From Streptomyces vietnamensis (GTDB taxonomy: Bacteria; Actinomycetota; Actinomycetes; Streptomycetales; Streptomycetaceae), in NCBI RefSeq assembly GCF_000830005.1, contig NZ_CP010407.1:1455001-1519000 (forward strand): a stretch of DNA of 64,000 nt. The letters run 5' to 3'. A model generated the notes under the pieces. That model made no database searches and had not been told where the DNA came from. It worked only from the letters and a program-made list of their open reading frames with translations. The position numbers were made by a program, and so were the translations under genes. The stretch's first letter is position 1. Each line of letters starts with the position of its first letter. Of the stretch, positions 38,540-47,243 are shown piece by piece.

Positions 38540-39735
38540 CGCCGCACCTCCTCGGGGACCTGCGGCCGGGCCGTCGGCAGGGTGTCGTGGGCGCGGAGGA
38601 AGGCGGTGACCGCGCGGTCCCAGGAGAAGACCTCCGCACGCGTGCGTGCGGCCCGCCGGCGGGTGCTCTCCGGGGCCGCGAGGAGCTCCCGTACCCCGGC
38701 GGCGAAGGCGGCCGGGGTGTCGGCGGCGGAGGCCCCCGCCGTGCCCACGACCTCGGGCAGGGCGGAGGAGGCGCTGACCACGACGGGGGTCCCGCAGGCG
38801 AGGGCCTCCAGGGCGGAGAGCCCGAACGTCTCCGCCGGCCCGGGAGCCAGGCACACGTCGGCCGCAGCCTGGAGGTCCGCCAGGGCCTCCGGGTCGGCCA
38901 CGTGCCCGAGGAACCGCACCGGGAGGCGCCGCTCGCGCGCCCGGCGCTCCAGGGCGCCCCTCAGGGGCCCTTCTCCCGCGACCACGAGCGCCGCCGCGGT
39001 CCCGTCCGCCCGCAGCTCCTCCAGGGCGTCCAGGGCCGTGCCCGGCCGCTTCTCGACCGAGAGCCGCGAGCACAGCAGGAGCAGCACCCGTTCCCCGTCG
39101 GCGTACCGGGCCCGCAGCGCGGTGCTGCGGCGGCCGGGCCGGCAGCGCTCCAGGTCCACGCCGAGCGGGGCCCGTACGACGTTGCGCGCCCCGATCCGTA
39201 CGAACTCGCGCTCCGCCCACTCCGTCGTGCACACGATCCGCGCGAAGGCCCACGCCGTGCGGCGGTTGAGCCGGTCCGCCGTGCGGGCCGCGAGCGCGGG
39301 CGGCACGCCCCAGGTGCGCAGCACCCCGTCGGCGGTCTCGTGGGAGACCATGACCGACGGCACGCGCGCGCGTCGCGCCCACTCCCCCGTCCACCGGAGG
39401 GTGGTGCGGTCCGAGACCTCGATCCGGTCGGGGGCGAGTCCGTCGAGGAGCCGGCGGACCCGGTGCCGGTCGGTGAGGACCCGGTAGCCGCCGGTGCCGG
39501 GCAGGACGGGGCCGGGGAGGGTGATGATCCGGCCCTGTTCGGTGTGGTGGTCGCTCGCGACCTCGCCGGGGACGACGAGGACGGGTTCGTGGCCGGCGGC
39601 CAGGTAGCCGCGGCCGAGCCGGTCGAGGGCGGTGCGCAGGCCGCCCGAGGTGGGGGTCACGAAGTTCGCGAGCCGCACGATCCGGAGTCCGGCGCCGTCC
39701 CCCGTGCCGGGGACGCCCGCGCGTGCGCCGTTCAT
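38536..39735 (-). CDS. GT4-family glycosyltransferase
   Basis: 399 residues of GT-B fold. The N-terminal domain has RLANFVTPTSGGLRTAL, and the C-terminal domain has CSRLSVEKRPGTALDAL, VVAGEGPLRG and the E-x7-E motif in PAETFGLSALEALACG. It probably transfers a hexose or mannose to a lipid or a glycoside, as in mycobacterial PimB/MgtA-type enzymes. The ATG at 39735 overlaps the stop of the first transferase. Confidence 0.9.
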   Translation of the reverse strand: MNGARAGVPGTGDGAGLRIVRLANFVTPTSGGLRTALDRLGRGYLAAGHEPVLVVPGEVASDHHTEQGRIITLPGPVLPGTGGYRVLTDRHRVRRLLDGLAPDRIEVSDRTTLRWTGEWARRARVPSVMVSHETADGVLRTWGVPPALAARTADRLNRRTAWAFARIVCTTEWAEREFVRIGARNVVRAPLGVDLERCRPGRRSTALRARYADGERVLLLLCSRLSVEKRPGTALDALEELRADGTAAALVVAGEGPLRGALERRARERRLPVRFLGHVADPEALADLQAAADVCLAPGPAETFGLSALEALACGTPVVVSASSALPEVVGTAGASAADTPAAFAAGVRELLAAPESTRRRAARTRAEVFSWDRAVTAFLRAHDTLPTARPQVPEEVRR

Positions 39736-40853
39736 GCCGCCACCGCCGTGCGCTCGCGCAGCACCTCCAGGTAGTGGCCGATCAGCTCGTCGCCGAGCGC
39801 CTCCCAGGTGCGTCCCTCGACGGCGGCCCGGCCGGCCAGGCCGTACTCGGCGCGCGTCCCGGGGTCGGCGGCGAGCGCGGCGACGGCCTCGCGGAGCGCG
39901 TCCGGATCGCCCGGGGGTACGAGGAGCCCGGTGCGCCCGTGGTCGACCAGGTCCAGGGGGCCACCGGCCGCCGGGGCGACGACGGGGACACCGCTGGCCA
40001 TGGCTTCCTGGACGGTCTGGCAGAAGGTCTCGTGCGGGCCGGTGTGGGCGAAGACGTCGAGCGAGGCGAAGATCCGGGCGAGGTCGGCGCCGGTGCGGCG
40101 GCCCAGGAACCGGGCGCCCGGCAGGGCGGCGCGCAGGGCGGGCCCGCTCGGCCCGTCCCCGACGACCACGACCCGGACGCCGGGGAGCGCGCAGGCTCCG
40201 GCGAGCAGGTCCACCCGCTTCTCGGGGGCGAGGCGGCCCACGTAGCCGACGAGGAGTTCCCCGTCGGGGGCGAGCTCGCGGCGGAGGGCGGTGTCGCGCA
40301 GCTCGGGGCGGAAGCGGACGGTGTCCACGCCGCGTCCCCAGAGCCGGATGCGGCCGATGCCGTGGGCCTCCAGGTCGCGTACGGCGGCGGAGGACGGGGC
40401 GAGGGTGCGGTCGGCGGCGCCGTGCACGGCCCGGAGGCGGCGCCAGGCGGCGCCCTCGCCGGTCCCGACGTACGTGCGCGCGTAGCCGGCGAGGTCGGTC
40501 TGGTAGACGGCGACGGCGGGTATGCCGAGCCGGGCGGCGGCGGTCATCCCCCGGACGCCGAGGACGAACGGTCCGGCGAGGTGGACGAGGTCGGCGCGGT
40601 GGGCGGCGATGGCGGCGGCGACCCGGCGGCTGGGCAGGGCGACCCGTACCTGCGGATAGCCGGGCAGGGGCAGGGAGGGCACCCGGACGACGGCGCAGGG
40701 GGCGTCGGCGTCCGCGGCCGGGTCGGCGACGGCGGGGGCGATGACGAGCGGGGTGTGCCCCCGCCGGACGAGGTGGCGCGCGGTCTGCAGGGCGCAGTGC
40801 GCCACACCGTTGACGTCGGGAGGGAAGGATTCGGTGACGATGACGACACGCAT
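39732..40853 (-). CDS. GT4-family glycosyltransferase (MgtA-like)
   Basis: 373 residues. It starts MRVVIVTESFPPDVNGVAHC, the typical opening of GDP-mannose-dependent alpha-mannosyltransferases of the MgtA/PimB group, followed by VYQTDLAGYARTY, VGYVGRLAPEKRVDLL and the E-x7-E motif in HETFCQTVQEAMASG. It heads a four-gene coupled chain. The ATG at 40853 is chosen because homologous sequence starts there; the frame runs 33 codons further up without homology. Confidence 0.9.
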   Translation of the reverse strand: MRVVIVTESFPPDVNGVAHCALQTARHLVRRGHTPLVIAPAVADPAADADAPCAVVRVPSLPLPGYPQVRVALPSRRVAAAIAAHRADLVHLAGPFVLGVRGMTAAARLGIPAVAVYQTDLAGYARTYVGTGEGAAWRRLRAVHGAADRTLAPSSAAVRDLEAHGIGRIRLWGRGVDTVRFRPELRDTALRRELAPDGELLVGYVGRLAPEKRVDLLAGACALPGVRVVVVGDGPSGPALRAALPGARFLGRRTGADLARIFASLDVFAHTGPHETFCQTVQEAMASGVPVVAPAAGGPLDLVDHGRTGLLVPPGDPDALREAVAALAADPGTRAEYGLAGRAAVEGRTWEALGDELIGHYLEVLRERTAVAA

Positions 40854-41156
40854 ACGGGTGTTGTCGTCGCGTCCGGCGTGTACCTGCCGACGTGGATCTG
40901 AAGGGGGAGGGAACGTCCCATGAGCGTTTCCCCTGGAGCCGGGAGAACACACCGGTGAAGCCGGGAAAACACACCGGTGAAGCCGGGAAGCACGCCGGTG
41001 GAGCCGGGAAACGCACCGGCCCCCGGGGCGGGGCCACGGTCGGCGGGGTTTCCGCCGCAGGCCGCGCCGTCCCGGGGGCCGGGTGGCGGGTGGCTGGGGG
41101 GTGCGAGGTCGGGCCGGGAGGGGTTGGCCGGACCTGTCGCCGCCCCGGAGCCGGGG
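40854..41156. other. 303-bp intergenic region upstream of the glycosyltransferase operon
   Basis: It holds the tandem array at 40936-41019 and then a G+C-rich stretch without clear coding bias. The glycosyltransferase promoter should lie here, but I could not identify -35/-10 boxes with confidence. Confidence 0.5.
40936..41019. repeat. Four tandem ~21-bp repeats
   Basis: Units at 40936-40956, 40957-40978, 40979-40999 and 41000-41019 share GAGCCGGGA-N2-ACACACCGGT with small changes. On the minus strand each reads ACCGG-TGTGTT-YTCCCGGCT. The array sits 83-166 bases upstream of the first glycosyltransferase start, a position where multiple regulator sites or an untranslated leader could lie. 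Confidence 0.75.
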
Positions 41157-42572
41157 TCAGACCTGGAGGTCCGGCCCTATCCGGTTGCGTACCGCCGTCT
41201 GGACCTCGACCTCTTCGGCGGGGTCCGCGGCGAGGCGGCGCAATCGTTCGGCGACGCGCACGTCACCGGTCTCGGCGTGCTGGGCCGCGACCTCGCGGGT
41301 GGTCTCCTCGCAGTCCCAGAGGCATTCGACGGCGAAGCCGGTCGCGAAGGTGGGGTCGGTGGTGGCGAGGGCGCACGCCACGCGGCCGCGCAGCTGGGAG
41401 GAGGTCGTCTCGCGGTAGACGTGGCGCAGCACGGGGGCCGCGCAGGCGATGCCGAGGCGTCCGGCGCCGTCGACGAGGCAGGCGAGCTCGGGGGCGTCGG
41501 GGCCCGCGGAGCGCACGGTGCCGCGCAGGGCGCCGAGGACGAGGGGGGCGTCCTGGGCGGTGCCGCGGCAGGCGAGGACCTCGGCGGCGGCGGTCCCGAG
41601 GGCGTCGGTGCGCCGGACCCACGCGCGGGCGCGGGCGACGGCGTCGTCGCCGCACATCCGCCGGTAGGCGGCGACGGCGGCGTCGGCGACCTCGCGGGAG
41701 TCGCCGTCGGCCGCGGCCTCGACGAGGTCGAGGACGGCGGGGTCCCGTGACTCGGCGAGGTGGTGCAGGGCGGCGCCGCGGGCTCCCGGCGCGCCGTACC
41801 GGGCGGCGGCGAGGAGCTCGGGCCGGTCCTCGGGCCCGGCGACGGCGGTCAGGCAGCGGGCGGCGGGGCCGTACAGCACGGCTCCGCGCTCGTACCCCTC
41901 CTGCGCCCAGTCGAGGACGGCCTTGACGCTCCAGCCGGGGCGGGGCCCGGTGGGGCGCATCTGGCGCTGCCAGCGGTCGAAGGAGCCCTGTTCCCCGGCG
42001 GCCCTGACGCGGGCGCCGACGGCCTCGCGCGGGTCCTCGGCCCACAGCCGCCAGGGGCGGGGCTCGAAGGCGTCGCGGACGGTGCGCGCCAGCTCGGCTT
42101 CGCCCTCCGCGTCGGCCGGGAAGCGGGCCAGTACGGGCAGGGCGAGCGCGCGGAGTCCGGCGTCGTCGTCGCGGAGGGCGAGCTCGTCGAGGGCCCAGGC
42201 CCAGTTGGCGCCGGTCGCCGCGTACCGCCGGAGCAGCAGCAGGGCGTCCTGGCGTCCGTAGGACGCGAGGTGCCCGAGGACGGCGAGCGCGAGCCCGGTC
42301 CTGGACTCCTCGGTGTCGAGGTGGTCCTCGGCATCGAAGAGGTGCGCCTCGATCTGCTCCAGGCCTCCGTGGAGGTCCAGGTAGAGACGGGCGTAGTAGA
42401 GGGAGCGGTTCTCGACCTGCCAGTCGTGGCGGGGGTCGTCGAGAACGCAGTGGTTGAGGGCCGCGAGGGCCTCGGCGCGTGGCGCGGCGAGGGCGTGCAG
42501 GGTGCCGTCGCCGCGGCCCCGCTGCAGCAGGCCGAGCAGGGTGCCGCTCGGCGCTATGACTGGATCGAACAT
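41157..42572 (-). CDS. HEAT-repeat-like protein, 471 aa
   Basis: The protein is built of paired helices with Ala/Leu-rich repeats: DALLLLRRYAATGANWAWALDE, YGAPGARGAALHHLAESRDP, DGDSREVADAAVAAYRRMCG, SSQLRGRVACALATTDP. Such alpha-solenoids bind proteins; there is no catalytic motif. The N-terminal ~100 residues (HDWQVENRSLYYARLYLDLHGG) appear to be a family-specific cap. It is followed by the glycosyltransferase operon in the same direction, but 300 bases apart. ATG 42572 is the first plausible start. Confidence 0.8.
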   Translation of the reverse strand: MFDPVIAPSGTLLGLLQRGRGDGTLHALAAPRAEALAALNHCVLDDPRHDWQVENRSLYYARLYLDLHGGLEQIEAHLFDAEDHLDTEESRTGLALAVLGHLASYGRQDALLLLRRYAATGANWAWALDELALRDDDAGLRALALPVLARFPADAEGEAELARTVRDAFEPRPWRLWAEDPREAVGARVRAAGEQGSFDRWQRQMRPTGPRPGWSVKAVLDWAQEGYERGAVLYGPAARCLTAVAGPEDRPELLAAARYGAPGARGAALHHLAESRDPAVLDLVEAAADGDSREVADAAVAAYRRMCGDDAVARARAWVRRTDALGTAAAEVLACRGTAQDAPLVLGALRGTVRSAGPDAPELACLVDGAGRLGIACAAPVLRHVYRETTSSQLRGRVACALATTDPTFATGFAVECLWDCEETTREVAAQHAETGDVRVAERLRRLAADPAEEVEVQTAVRNRIGPDLQV

Positions 42573-42830
42573 GGAAGACGCCTCACATCAAGCTGTCGAC
42601 ACGACCGGGGGATACCGGGGAGAGCCCGGTCGGGCGGTACATCGCCCGTACGCCTAGGCCGTGCGGCAACATTCGGGGCCGCCCGTCGTCGTGATTCGCC
42701 TGCCAGTGACCATCTTCCTCAGCCTCTCGTCGGTGGCCCGTTTTGCCGGGCCCGACGTCATGATGACCCACCCATTTCGCCACCGCGACCACATTTACGA
42801 CCCCGCTCCCACCTGGGGTTCAACCGCCGT

Positions 42831-43223
42831 TCACCTGGCGCCGAAGAGCTCCAGGAGTTCGGTCTTGCCGAACATGCGGGCGGTGTCGAGCGCGGACGGA
42901 GTCCCTGCCTCCGGATTTGCGCCGGCGGCGAGGAGGGCGCGGACGACGGCGTCCTCGCCCTTGAAGACGGCGCCGGCGAGCGGGGTCTGGCCGCGGTCGT
43001 TGGCGCGGTCGGCCTCGGCGCCGCGCTCCAGGAGGGCGGTGACCGCGGCGGCGTGGCCGTGGTAGGCGGCGAGCATGACGAGGGTGTCGCCCTTGTCGTT
43101 GGTGAGGTTCGCGGGGACGCCCGCGTCGAGGTAGGCGGCCAGGGCGTCGGCGTCACCCGTGCGTGCGAGGTCGAAGACCTTGGACGCCAGCTCGATGACC
43201 TCGGGGTCCGGAGTCTCGCTCAT
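42831..43223 (-). CDS. Small ankyrin-repeat protein
   Basis: 130 residues with about three ankyrin repeats: DADALAAYLDAGVPANLTND, DTLVMLAAYHGHAAAVTALL, GQTPLAGAVFKGEDAVVRAL and a C-terminal cap. It is cytoplasmic and a protein-binding module. AGGAGAGAGG lies 13 bases before ATG 43223. Similar proteins in Streptomyces sit near catalase genes, but none is adjacent here. Confidence 0.88.
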   Translation of the reverse strand: MSETPDPEVIELASKVFDLARTGDADALAAYLDAGVPANLTNDKGDTLVMLAAYHGHAAAVTALLERGAEADRANDRGQTPLAGAVFKGEDAVVRALLAAGANPEAGTPSALDTARMFGKTELLELFGAR

Positions 43224-43530
43224 CGGGTGGACCGCCTCTCTCCTGCGTTGTTGGCCTGTGCACGGCAAGCGCGGCCGTACGAGTGAATCGACAGGGTACT
43301 GCCCGTCCGGCGACATGACCGCGCCCGGCCGAGGCAAAGATCACGTCATCCCGCCCGGGGACCCGCCTCTAGCGCACGCCGGGTTTTTCGCCACCCGGCG
43401 CGGCGTTCGGCGTCCGCCGGTCAAGTGAAATCACCCGTTTTTCACCCGAATGCACCTTTAGTCACATAGATACTTGCTGTGAACTTGGAAGGACTCATGG
43501 TGACTGTCCCCTCAACCAGGAGAACAACCA
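43224..43530. other. 307-bp divergent intergenic region
   Basis: It lies between the ankyrin gene and the small membrane-protein gene. The part at 43428-43490 is A+T-rich (TTTTTCACCC, CATAGATACTTG) and probably contains the promoter of the plus-strand pair; the boxes cannot be assigned firmly. I saw no gene here. Confidence 0.45.
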
Positions 43531-43725
43531 ATGATCCTGTCCATCTCAGGCGTGGTCCTGCTCGGCATCATCTGCTTCCTGTTCTTCAAGAAGGACGGGA
43601 TGAAGGCCTCGCACGCCCTCGTCAGCGCGCTGTTCGGCTTCTACCTCGCGGGCACCGCCATCGCCCCGAGCATCACGGCGGGTGGCCAGAGCCTCGCCGG
43701 CCTCCTGGGCGGGATCAAGTTCTGA
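43531..43725 (+). CDS. Small membrane protein, 64 aa
   Basis: Residues 1-19 form a hydrophobic helix (MILSISGVVLLGIICFLFF), then KKDGMKASHALVSALFGFYLAGTAIAPSI forms a second, weaker one, and a glycine-rich end follows. The KKDGMK segment between the helices is probably cytoplasmic. AGGAGA precedes the ATG by 7 bases. It is 37 bases ahead of the FtsK-like gene and likely co-transcribed; such small proteins may be subunits or membrane anchors of their neighbour. Confidence 0.82.
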   Translation: MILSISGVVLLGIICFLFFKKDGMKASHALVSALFGFYLAGTAIAPSITAGGQSLAGLLGGIKF

Positions 43726-43762
43726 CGCCCTTCAGTCCCTTCCACCGATTCAGGAGTACTTC

Positions 43763-45592
43763 GTGGCCCGGCGACCACTCCCCCGCATTCTGAGCAGCGG
43801 CAGCGCACAGATCGCTCGCAGTCGAGAGATCGCGCGCTCGGCCGCCGACAGCGCCACCGACGTGCTCCATCCCCTGATCACGATCTCCCGTGGTCTGCGG
43901 AAACTGGCCGCGACCGCGCGCGCCAAGTGGGCCGCGACCCCGAAGGAGCGGCGTGGTCCCACGCTGCTCCTGGTCGCGGCCTGCGTCCTGGTCGTCGCCC
44001 TCATGCCGTACGGGCCGCTCCTCGCGCTCGTCCTGCTCATGGCCGCGGCCGCGTGGAAGGGACGTGAACGCCCGGTCGTGAAGACCGGGCCCGACGACGC
44101 GGAGATCGCCCGGCTCAAGGGCCTGTACGAGGCCCTCGTGCCGTATTTCTCCGTCCCCGACGACCCCTCCCCGCTGTTCGCCCACGGCGGCGACTGGAGC
44201 GGTGCCTTCACCGAGTACGCCTTCGACGAGGACGGCCGGCTCACCCGGCTGCGGATCGCCTATCCCCCCTACTTCACCGACGGCGAGCCCGCCGCACGCG
44301 CGCGCATCGAGCAGCTGCTGCACGCCAAGTCGGGGCGCGGCCGCGAGTACCTCTTCGACTGGGACGAGGAGGGCAACCTGCTCGTCATGAGCGTGCTGCC
44401 CGCCCTGCCCACCACCATCGCCGCCCAGCGCTTCGTCACGGTGCCGGGCGAGACCGTCCTCGGCTTCACCGACGCCGACGCCGTGCAGCGGACCGTGCCC
44501 GTCGTCTCGGCGGACGGCACGGAGGACGCGCCGGCCGTCGTCTGGCGCACCGGCCCCCGCTCCACCGAGCCGCATCTGCTCGCCGTCGGCCAGCCCGGCA
44601 GCGGCACCACCTCGCTGCTGCGCTCGATCGCCCTCCAGGCCCTCCCCCACGGCGACGTGCTGATCGTCGAGGGCGGCGGCACCGGCGAGTACGCGTGCCT
44701 GACCGGCCGCGCCGGCGTCCTCGCGGTCGAGTGCGGGCTCTCCGGCGCCCTCGCCACCCTGGAGTGGGCGGCGCACGAGACGGAGCGGCGGCTGATCGCC
44801 GCGAACCGGGCCCGGCAGGCCGGCCTGCCCGCGCCGGAGGACACCCGCCGCCCGCTGTGGATCCTGCTCGACCGGCCGGGCGTCCTCGGCCACCTGGCCG
44901 CCGCCGACGGCCGCCCCGACCCGCAGGAGCTGCTCCAGGTGCCGCTGCGGCACGGGCGCGCGGCGCACGTCACGGTGGTGGTGGCCGAGCAGTTCGACAG
45001 CGTGGACACGCTGAGCGAGGCGGTACGGACCCACACCCGGGCCCGGATCGTCCTCGGCCCCGCCACCGCGGAGCAGATCACGGCCGTCCTCGGCGCCCAG
45101 CCGCACACCACGCCGACGCCCGAGGTCCCGGCGGGCCGCGGCTACGCGCGCCTGGGCACCGGTCCGGTCCTGCGGCTCCAGGTGCCGGCGACGCCCGACC
45201 CGTACGACGACGCGACGAGCGAGGCGCACCGCCGGGCGGTCCTCGAGCTCCTCCCGGAGCGCCCGGCGATCACGGCCCCGGCCGCACCCACGACCCCGCC
45301 GGCGATCACGGTCGAGACCCCGGTCACCACCCCGCCGGCGATCACGGTCAAGAGTCCGGTCACCGCCCCGGCCACCGTCACCGCCTCGGACACGGTCACC
45401 GTCAAGACCCCGGCCCCGGTCGCCGTCACCGCCCCGGACACGGCCGCGCTCACCGCCCCGGACACGGTCGCGCTCCCGGTCGCCGCGGTCGAGGCGGCCC
45501 CCGGCTCGGCCCCCGAACCGGCCCCGGCGCCCCGTGCCGAACCGGAGCCCGGCCCGGCCCCGTTCCACACCCCGGTCCCCGCGGAGGGCTGA
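43763..45592 (+). CDS. FtsK/SpoIIIE-like membrane protein with degenerate P-loop
   Basis: 609 residues. One or two membrane helices (LLLVAACVLVVALMPYGPLLALVLLMAAA is split in two) lie near residues 70-98. A RecA-like domain follows with GQPGSGTTS at 276-284, where the Walker lysine is Thr282, and a later segment LWILLDRPG in the Walker B position. The last ~100 residues are a Thr/Pro/Val repeat (PPAITVETPV type). It resembles FtsK-like proteins encoded with a small membrane partner, but ATP hydrolysis is doubtful. GTG 43763 follows AGGAG by 6 bases. Confidence 0.8.
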   Translation: MARRPLPRILSSGSAQIARSREIARSAADSATDVLHPLITISRGLRKLAATARAKWAATPKERRGPTLLLVAACVLVVALMPYGPLLALVLLMAAAAWKGRERPVVKTGPDDAEIARLKGLYEALVPYFSVPDDPSPLFAHGGDWSGAFTEYAFDEDGRLTRLRIAYPPYFTDGEPAARARIEQLLHAKSGRGREYLFDWDEEGNLLVMSVLPALPTTIAAQRFVTVPGETVLGFTDADAVQRTVPVVSADGTEDAPAVVWRTGPRSTEPHLLAVGQPGSGTTSLLRSIALQALPHGDVLIVEGGGTGEYACLTGRAGVLAVECGLSGALATLEWAAHETERRLIAANRARQAGLPAPEDTRRPLWILLDRPGVLGHLAAADGRPDPQELLQVPLRHGRAAHVTVVVAEQFDSVDTLSEAVRTHTRARIVLGPATAEQITAVLGAQPHTTPTPEVPAGRGYARLGTGPVLRLQVPATPDPYDDATSEAHRRAVLELLPERPAITAPAAPTTPPAITVETPVTTPPAITVKSPVTAPATVTASDTVTVKTPAPVAVTAPDTAALTAPDTVALPVAAVEAAPGSAPEPAPAPRAEPEPGPAPFHTPVPAEG

Positions 45593-45600
45593 GACCGGCC

Positions 45601-45652
45601 GCGCATGTACGGAGGGTCCCCGCGCGCGCGTGGGGACCCTCCGTACATGCGC
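45601..45652. terminator. 21-bp perfect hairpin between convergent genes
   Basis: Arms 45601-45621 and 45632-45652 are exact complements with a 10-base alternating GC loop. It lies between the FtsK-like and second MocR stop codons and should terminate both. Confidence 0.9.
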
Positions 45653-45661
45653 GTGACCGGG

Positions 45662-47164
45662 CTACGCCACGAACGACCTCGGCGGTTCCGCTCCCCCGCT
45701 GCCGAGGCCGGACTCGACCAGGCGGGCCGCGGCGGCGAGGCGGGCGGCCGCCTCGTCGGCGACCGGGCCGCCGACCGTGAAGGGCAGCCGGACGAAGCCC
45801 TCGAAGGCGCCGTCGACGCCGAAGCGGGGCCCGGAGGGGACGCGGACGCCGACCCGTTCCCCCGCCTCGGCGAGCCGGGAGCCGGAGAGGCCGCCGGTGC
45901 GGACCCAGAGGGTCAGACCGCCGCGCGGGACCGAGAACTCCCAGTCCGGGAGCTCCCGGCGGACCGCGGCGACGAGCGCGTCCCGGTTCTCCCTGGCCTG
46001 CTCGCGGCGGAGGCTCACGGCCTCCTCCCAGCCGCCCGTCCGCATGAGCCAGTTCACGCCGAGCTGCTCCAGGACGGGGGTGCCGAGGTCGGCGTACGCG
46101 CGCGCGGCCACCAGGGAACGGATGACGTCGGGCGCGGCCCGGACCCAGCCGATCCGCATGCCCGCCCAGAAGGCCTTGCTGGCCGAGCCGACGGTGAGGA
46201 CGGTGGCGCCCGCCGGGTCGAAGGCGCAGACCGGCCGGGGCATCTCCAGGCCCTCGTCCAGGTGCAGCTCGGCCATGGTCTCGTCGACGACGAGCACCGT
46301 GCCGGCCGAGCGGGCCGCCTCGACGAGCTGCCGCCGCTGGTCCTCGTCGGCGAGCGCGCCGGTCGGGTTGTGGAAGTCGGCGACGACGTACGCGAGGCGG
46401 GGCGCCGCGTCCCGCAGCACCTGCCGCCAGCGCGGCAGGTCCCAGCTGCCGAGGCCCTCGGCCATGGCGACGGGCACGAGCCGGGCGCCCGCCGAGCGCA
46501 TCAGCTGGAGGATGTTGGCGTAGGAGGGCGACTCGACGGCGATCCGCTCGCCGCGCCCCGCGAAGAGGTGGCAGATGGCGTCGATGGCGCCCATGGCGCC
46601 GGTCGTGACCATGATCTGCTCGGGCATGGTGGGGATCCCGCGCGCGGTGTACCGGTCGGCGAGCATCTGCCGCAGCGCGGGCAGCCCGGCCGGGTAGTCC
46701 CCGTGCGTGTGGGCGTACGGCGGCAGCTCCTCCAGGGCGCCCTGGACGCCCCGGGTGAGCCAGGGCTCGGGCGCGGGCAGGGCGGCGCAGCCGAGGTCGA
46801 TCATCGAGCCGAGGGCCTCGGGGGGCAGCGGTTCGAGGCCGCGTGCGGGCAGCGGGTTCCCGGCGGGCACGGCGGTCCAGCTGCCGGCGCCGCGCCGGGA
46901 CTCCAGGAAGCCCTCGGTGCGCAGCGCCTCGTAGGCGGCGGCGACCGTCGTGCGGCTGACGGTGAGCGCGAGGGCGAGTTCCCGCTCGGCGGGCAGACGG
47001 GCGGCGACCGGGACGCGGCCCTCCAGGACGAGCAGCCGGATGCCGTCGGCCAGGGCGCGGTAGGCGGGCGGCTTGCGGGCGCCGGGTCCGGCGGGCCGGG
47101 GCTGCTGCGCCTGGAGCTGCCGGGCGAGCTGAGCCGGTCCCACCGCCGAAGTCCACTGAGCCAT
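45662..47164 (-). CDS. MocR-type GntR regulator with aminotransferase domain
   Basis: 500 residues. The winged helix lies at ~30-100 (ALADGIRLLVLEGRVPVAAR, RELALALTVSRTTVAAAYEA), followed by an aminotransferase-like domain with DFHNPTGALADEDQRRQL, VDETMAELHLD and PLP lysine K330 in SASKAFWAGMRIGW. It diverges from a YczE-like membrane protein; this pairing is widespread and implies that the regulator controls that gene. ATG 47164 follows GGAAGGTGGA. The frame is open 66 bases upstream, but those codons overlap the divergent promoter. Confidence 0.93.
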   Translation of the reverse strand: MAQWTSAVGPAQLARQLQAQQPRPAGPGARKPPAYRALADGIRLLVLEGRVPVAARLPAERELALALTVSRTTVAAAYEALRTEGFLESRRGAGSWTAVPAGNPLPARGLEPLPPEALGSMIDLGCAALPAPEPWLTRGVQGALEELPPYAHTHGDYPAGLPALRQMLADRYTARGIPTMPEQIMVTTGAMGAIDAICHLFAGRGERIAVESPSYANILQLMRSAGARLVPVAMAEGLGSWDLPRWRQVLRDAAPRLAYVVADFHNPTGALADEDQRRQLVEAARSAGTVLVVDETMAELHLDEGLEMPRPVCAFDPAGATVLTVGSASKAFWAGMRIGWVRAAPDVIRSLVAARAYADLGTPVLEQLGVNWLMRTGGWEEAVSLRREQARENRDALVAAVRRELPDWEFSVPRGGLTLWVRTGGLSGSRLAEAGERVGVRVPSGPRFGVDGAFEGFVRLPFTVGGPVADEAAARLAAAARLVESGLGSGGAEPPRSFVA

Positions 47165-47243
47165 GGAAATCAGTCCACCTTCCTCGAATTGGCCATGGTT
47201 GACATCCGATCCCCCGCCACAGAGTGTCATGAGTCAGTCCACT
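47150..47243. promoter_or_regulatory. Three direct copies of AGTCCACY, candidate MocR sites
   Basis: AGTCCACT at 47150-47157, AGTCCACC at 47172-47179 and AGTCCACT at 47236-47243 lie in the same orientation around the MocR/YczE divergent region. MocR regulators often bind direct repeats. A consensus -35 TTGACA (47199-47204) lies between the second and third copies and points to the plus-strand gene; the -10 is poor (GAGTGT). Confidence 0.45.

Noticed and set aside
39361..39370. Alternating GCGCGC runs, seen here and at several other places, as special Z-DNA or regulatory elements
   Set aside because: Such runs are expected by chance at this G+C content and lie mostly in coding sequence.
40936..41019. 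Tandem repeats as a CRISPR array
   Set aside because: Units are contiguous with no spacers and no cas genes are nearby.
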